Program-made: the position numbers and the translations under genes | The notes under the pieces: model-generated | Seen by the model: the letters and a program-made list of their open reading frames with translations, nothing else | Told to the model about the DNA's origin: nothing | Databases searched by the model: none | NCBI RefSeq assembly: GCF_002224485.1 | Contig: NZ_CP022463.1 | Span: 28,276 to 92,275, forward strand | Direction of reading: 5' to 3' | Length of the DNA stretch: 64,000 bases | Source: Sinomonas sp. R1AF57 | GTDB taxonomy: Bacteria > Actinomycetota > Actinomycetes > Actinomycetales > Micrococcaceae | Shown here: positions 60,032 through 64,000 of the stretch, one piece after another | Layout of the letters: every line of letters starts with the position of its first letter | Position numbering within the stretch: position 1 is the first letter of the stretch

Positions 60032-60789
60032 CCACGCACTTCCTCGGCGACACCGCCGTCCTGACCGGGCGTTCCCTTCGCCACATCGCCCGCAGCCTGG
60101 ACACCATCATCACGACCGCCCTCATGCCGATCGCCTTCATGCTGCTGTTCGTCTACGTGTTCGGCGGTGCGATCAACTCGGGCTCCGACTCGTACGTGGG
60201 TTACCTCCTGCCGGGCATCCTGCTGATCACGATCGCCTCCGGCATCTCCTACACCGCCTACCGGCTGTTCCTGGACACAAAGGGAGGCATCTTCGCCCGG
60301 TTCCAGTCCATGCCCATTGCGCGCTCAGCCGTGCTGTGGGCGCACGTCCTCACCTCACTCGTCGCGAACCTGATCTCGGTCGTGGTGGTGGTGCTCGTCG
60401 CGCTCCTCATGGGCTTCCGCTCCGGGGCGGGAGTGCTCGAATGGCTCGCGGTCGCCGGGATCCTGGTGCTGTTCACCCTCGCACTGACGTGGATCGCCGT
60501 CATCCCGGGCCTGACCGCCAAGTCGGTGGACGGCGCGAGCGCCTTCTCCTATCCGCTCATCATCCTGCCGTTCATCAGCTCGGCGTTCGTCCCGACCGCA
60601 ACCATGCCGGGCCCGGTGCGGGCCTTCGCCGAGCACCAGCCGGTGACGTCGATCGTCAACGCGATCCGCGACCTGCTGGCCCAGGAGCCGGTCGGCGCCG
60701 ACCTCTGGATCGCCCTCGCCTGGTGCACCGGCATCCTCGTCGTGGCGTACGGCTTCGCGATGGTCGCGTACCGCCGCAGGATGTCCTAG
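60028..60789 (+). CDS. ABC exporter permease (DrrB-like, ABC-2 type)
   Basis: A 253-residue membrane protein with six segments (for example ALMPIAFMLLFVYVFGGAI, LVANLISVVVVVLVALLMGF) and the ABC-2 signature FSYPLIILPFISSAFVPT. Partner of the preceding ATPase; substrate unknown, drugs or lipids are typical for the family. Last gene of the regulator-DUF4097-ABC module. Confidence 0.9.
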   Translation: MTTHFLGDTAVLTGRSLRHIARSLDTIITTALMPIAFMLLFVYVFGGAINSGSDSYVGYLLPGILLITIASGISYTAYRLFLDTKGGIFARFQSMPIARSAVLWAHVLTSLVANLISVVVVVLVALLMGFRSGAGVLEWLAVAGILVLFTLALTWIAVIPGLTAKSVDGASAFSYPLIILPFISSAFVPTATMPGPVRAFAEHQPVTSIVNAIRDLLAQEPVGADLWIALAWCTGILVVAYGFAMVAYRRRMS

Positions 60790-60794
60790 GCGGC

Positions 60795-60800
60795 TAGGCT
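60795..60800 (+). promoter_or_regulatory. -10 element, leaderless pentapeptide repeat gene
   Basis: TAGGCT, 6 nt, then ATG 60807. Confidence 0.55.
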
Positions 60801-60806
60801 CGTCGC

Positions 60807-61490
60807 ATGGCCCGCCAGTCCCGCCCCGCCCCCTCGTCCCGTGACCAGTCCGCTCCGCGCCTCGACCCCCTCCGCCTCGACGGCCTCGACACGGGGTTCG
60901 CGGGCGACATCGAGCCCGGTGGGCGCACCGAGGGCCTCACCTTCGAGGGCACGGACTTGGCCGGCCTGGCCCTCGAGGGCACGACCTTCGCCGAATGCTC
61001 CTTCCGGGACGTCGCAGCGCACGACGCCGACCTCCGCTCGGCCTCGTTCCTCGACTGCCGCCTCGAGCGGCTCGGGGCGCCCCGTCTCGCCGCCCCGCGG
61101 TCGCGCTGGCGCGGCGTCGAGGTCGAGGCTTCGCGCATCGGCTCCGCGGAGCTGTACGACGGCGAGTTCCGCGGCGTCGTGCTCCGGGGCTGCAAGCTGG
61201 GCTATGTGAACCTGCGCGGTGCGAGCCTGCAGGACGTCCTGTTCGCCGACTGCGCGATCGACGAGCTGGACCTGGGCGGTGCCACGGCCACGCGGGTCGC
61301 GTTCGAGGACACCACCGTGGAGAGCCTCGACGTCACACACGCCTCGCTCACGGACGTGGACGTGCGCGGAGCCCGCCTCCACCGGGTTGCCGGTGTCGAC
61401 GGGCTCCGTGGCGCCATCCTGAGCAGCAGGCAGGCCGTGGAGCTCGCAGAGCTCATGGCCGCGCAGCTCGGGATCGACGTGCGGGACTGA
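60807..61490 (+). CDS. Pentapeptide repeat protein
   Basis: A 227-residue protein forming a right-handed quadrilateral beta helix: repeats of A(D/N)LxX style such as TDLAGLALEGTTFAECSF, LRSASFLDCRLERL, VVLRGCKLGYVNLRGASLQD and ESLDVTHASLTDVDVRGARL in register from about residue 40 to 200. The C-terminal helix LRGAILSSRQAVELAELMAA is a common cap. Some relatives mimic DNA and protect gyrase; no evidence for that here. Confidence 0.85.
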   Translation: MARQSRPAPSSRDQSAPRLDPLRLDGLDTGFAGDIEPGGRTEGLTFEGTDLAGLALEGTTFAECSFRDVAAHDADLRSASFLDCRLERLGAPRLAAPRSRWRGVEVEASRIGSAELYDGEFRGVVLRGCKLGYVNLRGASLQDVLFADCAIDELDLGGATATRVAFEDTTVESLDVTHASLTDVDVRGARLHRVAGVDGLRGAILSSRQAVELAELMAAQLGIDVRD

Positions 61491-61498
61491 TCAGCGCG

Positions 61499-63199
61499 TC
61501 AGCCCTGGTGGGCCGCCGCAGGCTGGGGCACCCTGGGCACCGGCCCCGAGATCGGGCCTGAGGCGACGGGTGCCTCGCCGGAGACCTGCGCCTCGAGCGC
61601 CGTGGCCTCCAGGTCCACGCCGGCCTCCTCGGCTGCCTCGACGGCGGCCGGGTGGTCGAGCGGAAGCTGCAGCGCCACGCCGTCGTCCGCCACCGCCACC
61701 GGCACCTCGGTGAGCGGCATGTGCTCGAGGTCGATGTGCGGGTCCTGGTCCTGATGGGCGACGACGTCGCGCGCCTCGGCCTCGGTGTCGACGCTCGGGA
61801 GCGAGCCGGGCAGGGGACGCTGGGCGGACTCGCGCAGGAACCAGATCGCCACGGCGCCGACCACGGAGGTCGCCATGAGGTAGTAGGCGGGCATCATGTC
61901 GTTGCCCGTGGCCTGGATGAGCGCGTCGATGATGAACGGCGTGGTGCCGCCGAAGATGGCGACGGCGAAGTTGTACGCGATCCCCATGGCGCCGTACCGG
62001 CTCGCAGTCGGGAACTGCGCGGGCAGCGCGGAGGCGAGGTTCGCCACGTAGAACGTCACAGGGAACGCGACGAGCGCGAGGCCGATCAGGGTGGTGACGA
62101 CCGTGCCGACGCCGATGAGCAGGAAGGCCGGGATGGACAGGACGATCGTGCTCGCGGCACCGATCCACAGGACCGGGCGGCGGCCGATCCGGTCGGAGAG
62201 CTTGCCCGTGAGCGGGATGCAGAGGCTCATGACCACGAGGACCGGGATCGTCAGGATCGTGCCGTGCAGCTCGTCGTAGCCCTTCGAGGTGGTCAGGTAC
62301 GTCGGCATGTAGGACGTGAGCGCGTAGCCGACCGTGTTGGCGGCGGCGACCAGGACCATGGCCACGAGGATCTGGCGCCAGTAGCTGCGCACAATCGCGA
62401 GGGGGCCCTTGGTCGCGATCTCGTCGTGGGTCGCGAGCTCGTGCGCCATCTGCTGCTGGGCCTCGAGCGAGGCCTTGAATGCGGGGCTCTCCTCGATGCG
62501 GAGGCGGAACCAGATCGCGATCGCCCCGAGGGGGCCGGCGATCAGGAAGGGGATGCGCCAGCCGTAGGCCTCCATGGCCTCCTGGCCGAGGGTCAGCTGG
62601 AGCGCGGACACGACCGCGGCGCCGAGCGCGAATCCGAGGTAGGAGCCCATGTCGAGGAAGCTCGCGAGGAAGCCGCGGCGCCTGTCCGCGGCGTACTCGC
62701 TCACGAAGGTCGTCGCGCCGGCGTACTCGCCGCCGGTCGAGAAGCCCTGGACGAGCTTGACGACGACCAGCAGGATCGCCGCCCAGACGCCGATCTGGGC
62801 GTAGCCGGGCAGGAGGCCGAGGGCGAAGGTCGAGGCGGCCATGATGATCAGGGTCATCGCGAGCACGCGCTGGCGGCCCATCTTGTCCCCGAGCCAGCCG
62901 AAGAACACGCCGCCGGCCGGGCGTGCGATGAAGGTCGCGGCGAACGTCCCGAGGAGGAACAGCGTCTGGACGGTGCGGTCCGCCTCGGGAAGGAAGACGG
63001 GGCCCATGGTGGTGATGAGGTATCCGAAGACGCCCACGTCGAACCACTCCATGGTGTTCCCGACGATGGTCCCCCCGATGGCCCTCTTGAGCATCGGCTG
63101 GTCCACCACATTGACGTCGTCGACTCTCAGCCGGCGCTTTCGGAAGACGACCCGCCGGGGCCGTTCGTGTGCGGTCATCTGACTGTGGTCTCGTGACAT
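61499..63199 (-). CDS. MFS transporter of the metabolite:H+ symporter type (ProP-like)
   Basis: A 566-residue permease: 12 membrane segments in residues about 35-455, loop 2-3 motif GWLGDKMGRQRVLA, repeated as GKLSDRIGRRPVLW, and GNTMEWFDVGVFGYLITTMG at segment 1, typical of proline/betaine, shikimate and citrate symporters. About 100 acidic, Val/Ala/Pro-rich residues follow the last segment; these are not part of the usual fold. ATG 63199 is preferred because TAGACT lies 8 nt upstream; ATG 63205 and 63178 are alternatives. Confidence 0.85.
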   Translation of the reverse strand: MSRDHSQMTAHERPRRVVFRKRRLRVDDVNVVDQPMLKRAIGGTIVGNTMEWFDVGVFGYLITTMGPVFLPEADRTVQTLFLLGTFAATFIARPAGGVFFGWLGDKMGRQRVLAMTLIIMAASTFALGLLPGYAQIGVWAAILLVVVKLVQGFSTGGEYAGATTFVSEYAADRRRGFLASFLDMGSYLGFALGAAVVSALQLTLGQEAMEAYGWRIPFLIAGPLGAIAIWFRLRIEESPAFKASLEAQQQMAHELATHDEIATKGPLAIVRSYWRQILVAMVLVAAANTVGYALTSYMPTYLTTSKGYDELHGTILTIPVLVVMSLCIPLTGKLSDRIGRRPVLWIGAASTIVLSIPAFLLIGVGTVVTTLIGLALVAFPVTFYVANLASALPAQFPTASRYGAMGIAYNFAVAIFGGTTPFIIDALIQATGNDMMPAYYLMATSVVGAVAIWFLRESAQRPLPGSLPSVDTEAEARDVVAHQDQDPHIDLEHMPLTEVPVAVADDGVALQLPLDHPAAVEAAEEAGVDLEATALEAQVSGEAPVASGPISGPVPRVPQPAAAHQG

Positions 63200-63207
63200 G
63201 ACCATCA

Positions 63208-63213
63208 AGTCTA
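63208..63213 (-). promoter_or_regulatory. -10 element, leaderless MFS gene
   Basis: Minus-strand TAGACT, 8 nt, then ATG 63199, the same spacing as lysS. Confidence 0.45.
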
Positions 63214-63471
63214 CTAGGCGGAGATCCGATCTGAGAGCTGCACATCGATTGTCGCTATGGCGGGCATCACGTCGTGCTGGTGCTCGGCGGGGAGCTTGGG
63301 CGCGGCTTGAGCCCGGCGACCGGCCCCGGCATGCCCGCCATCGCGCGGATCCGCCCGCGCACGACGCCGCGTGCCCGGCGCGGCCGCGCTGCTCGCCGCC
63401 GCGGTTCCTCGTTGCGGCCGGTTGTTATCGATTCGTGACCTCGGACGGTCCGTCCGCGCCGGATGCAGCGC

Positions 63472-63508
63472 GGCGCCCGCCGGCCCCGGAAGGGGGCTGG
63501 CGGGCGCC
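63472..63508 (-). terminator. Terminator hairpin downstream of ptsH
   Basis: GGCGCCCGCC (63472-63481) pairs with GGCGGGCGCC (63499-63508), extended by GGCCCC/GGGGCT to about 16 bp. It lies in the 314-bp gap between ptsH and the MFS gene. The remainder of the gap (63214-63471) has a GCGCACGACGCCG copy at 63357 and no other feature I can support. Confidence 0.75.
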
Positions 63509-63522
63509 GGGAACTGCGCGCG

Positions 63523-63801
63523 CTACTCCGCGTCGTGGTCCGTCTCGAGGACGGTGACGAGCTTGTCGAGCGCCTCGTCTGCGCCGGGGCCCTCCGCACG
63601 CAGGACGACCTTCTCGCCGTACTCGGCTCCGAGGCTCATGAGGGAGAGGATGCTCGAGGCGTCCATGGCCTCGTCGACCGGGTCGCCGACCTTCGCGATC
63701 GTCACGTCGAGGCCGACCTCGCCGGCCGCCTCGGCGAAGATGGCCGCGGGGCGGGCGTGGAGGCCCACGCGGGAGCCGATCGTTGCGGTGCGTTCTGCCA
63801 T
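63523..63801 (-). CDS. ptsH: Phosphocarrier protein HPr
   Basis: Carries phosphate from enzyme I to PTS enzymes. 92 residues with the active His15 in SRVGLHARPAAIF and the regulatory-site Ser50 in DASSILSLMSLG. AAGGAG ends 6 nt before ATG 63801. It lies downstream of a probable ptsI end, forming a ptsI-ptsH unit, and can serve DhaM, encoded at 22553. Confidence 0.94.
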   Translation of the reverse strand: MAERTATIGSRVGLHARPAAIFAEAAGEVGLDVTIAKVGDPVDEAMDASSILSLMSLGAEYGEKVVLRAEGPGADEALDKLVTVLETDHDAE

Positions 63802-63857
63802 GGAGTGCTCCTTGTCGTTGGGAGGGTCGTGGCGGGTCCGCCACAGACTACCGGTCT

Positions 63858-64000
63858 TCAGAGGCCGAGGGTGGTGAGGATGGGGAGGTGGTTGCGGGTG
63901 GTGTCGCGGGCGTGTTGGGCGGTGGGGGCGGCGAGGGCGAGGGTGGCGAGGTGCTGGGCTTGGGGGAGGGTGATGGTTTCCAGGACCTTGTTCACGGCGG
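63858..64000 (-). CDS. ptsI: Probable phosphoenolpyruvate-protein phosphotransferase (enzyme I), C-terminal end
   Basis: The minus strand is open from the window edge to a stop at 63858-63860 and encodes about 46 residues ending LPILTTLGL. The pattern TLPQAQHLATLALAAPTAQHAR resembles the last helix of enzyme I (compare ALAQPT in E. coli), and position 56 bp upstream of ptsH supports ptsI. Almost every codon ends in C and CAA is used for Gln, a stronger bias than in neighbouring genes. The fragment is too short for certainty. Confidence 0.5.
   Translation of the reverse strand, partial: AVNKVLETITLPQAQHLATLALAAPTAQHARDTTRNHLPILTTLGL

Noticed and set aside
63858..64000. End of a DUF222/HNH mobile gene, suggested by codon bias
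   Set aside because: The residues resemble the last helix of enzyme I and the gene lies directly before ptsH; ptsI is the simpler reading.

Overview
The window is chromosomal DNA from a very GC-rich actinobacterium, most likely of the family Micrococcaceae (Arthrobacter or Sinomonas type). The support is the gene order dacB, zinc protease, tilS, hpt, ftsH, folE, folP, folB, folK, DUF3180, PH-domain pair, DUF2520, panC, lysS, lsr2, clpC, together with DisA/RadA, Lsr2, many GTG starts and many leaderless promoters. This assignment comes from reading gene order and protein families, not from a search.

Layout. 1-12.7 kb: a plus-strand housekeeping run covering cell wall (end of dacB), tRNA modification (tilS), purine salvage (hpt), membrane protein quality control (ftsH), folate synthesis (folEPBK), two PH-domain membrane proteins and pantothenate synthesis (panC). 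12.7-13.0 kb: an inverted pair of 31-bp tandem repeat arrays. 13.0-18.9 kb: an alpha/beta hydrolase (minus), lysS, a small membrane protein, lsr2 and clpC. 19-25 kb: an FAD oxidase, a Gly/Gln-rich small protein, the PTS-dependent dihydroxyacetone kinase dhaKLM and two GNAT acetyltransferases (one like ArgA). 24.3-30.7 kb: a minus-strand group with a lipoprotein, mutY, disA, radA and a FUSC-type transporter, interrupted by one plus-strand membrane protein. 31-37 kb: phosphate uptake, with pstSCAB facing a DUF47-Pit pair across a 16-bp terminator stem. 38-43.8 kb: tRNA-Lys(UUU), a leader peptide plus small membrane protein, and scattered single genes (isochorismatase-like hydrolase, two-hydroxyacid dehydrogenase, GH51 arabinofuranosidase, dodecin, PrmC-like methyltransferase, cyclodeaminase).

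43.8-55.8 kb is the main accessory region: two adjoining carbon-acid modules. The first is for glycolate (glcD-type oxidase, lactate/glycolate permease, malate synthase G, GlcG/HbpS protein), driven from mirror-image divergent promoters. The second is controlled by a GntR/FCD regulator and carries an acid-sugar kinase (DUF1537), a LtnD-like dehydrogenase, a GntP permease and a class II fructose-bisphosphate-type aldolase. It resembles tetronate catabolism but lacks the usual OtnC aldolase and OtnI isomerase. 55.9-61.5 kb holds an SDR, another hydroxyacid dehydrogenase, a four-gene module (ribbon-helix-helix regulator, DUF4097 protein, ABC exporter) with a three-half-site operator at its start, and a pentapeptide repeat protein. 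The window ends with an MFS transporter, ptsH and the C-terminal end of a probable ptsI, which would supply the phosphate used by DhaM.

Three patterns span the window: an extended -10 hexamer placed 6-8 nt before the start codon of about a dozen genes (leaderless mRNAs); a dispersed 14-bp repeat built on AGGTGACCCCCAGG, found in intergenic clusters and also inside tilS and prmC-like coding sequence; and a recurrent oligomer GCGCACGACGGCG whose intergenic copies all point the same way.
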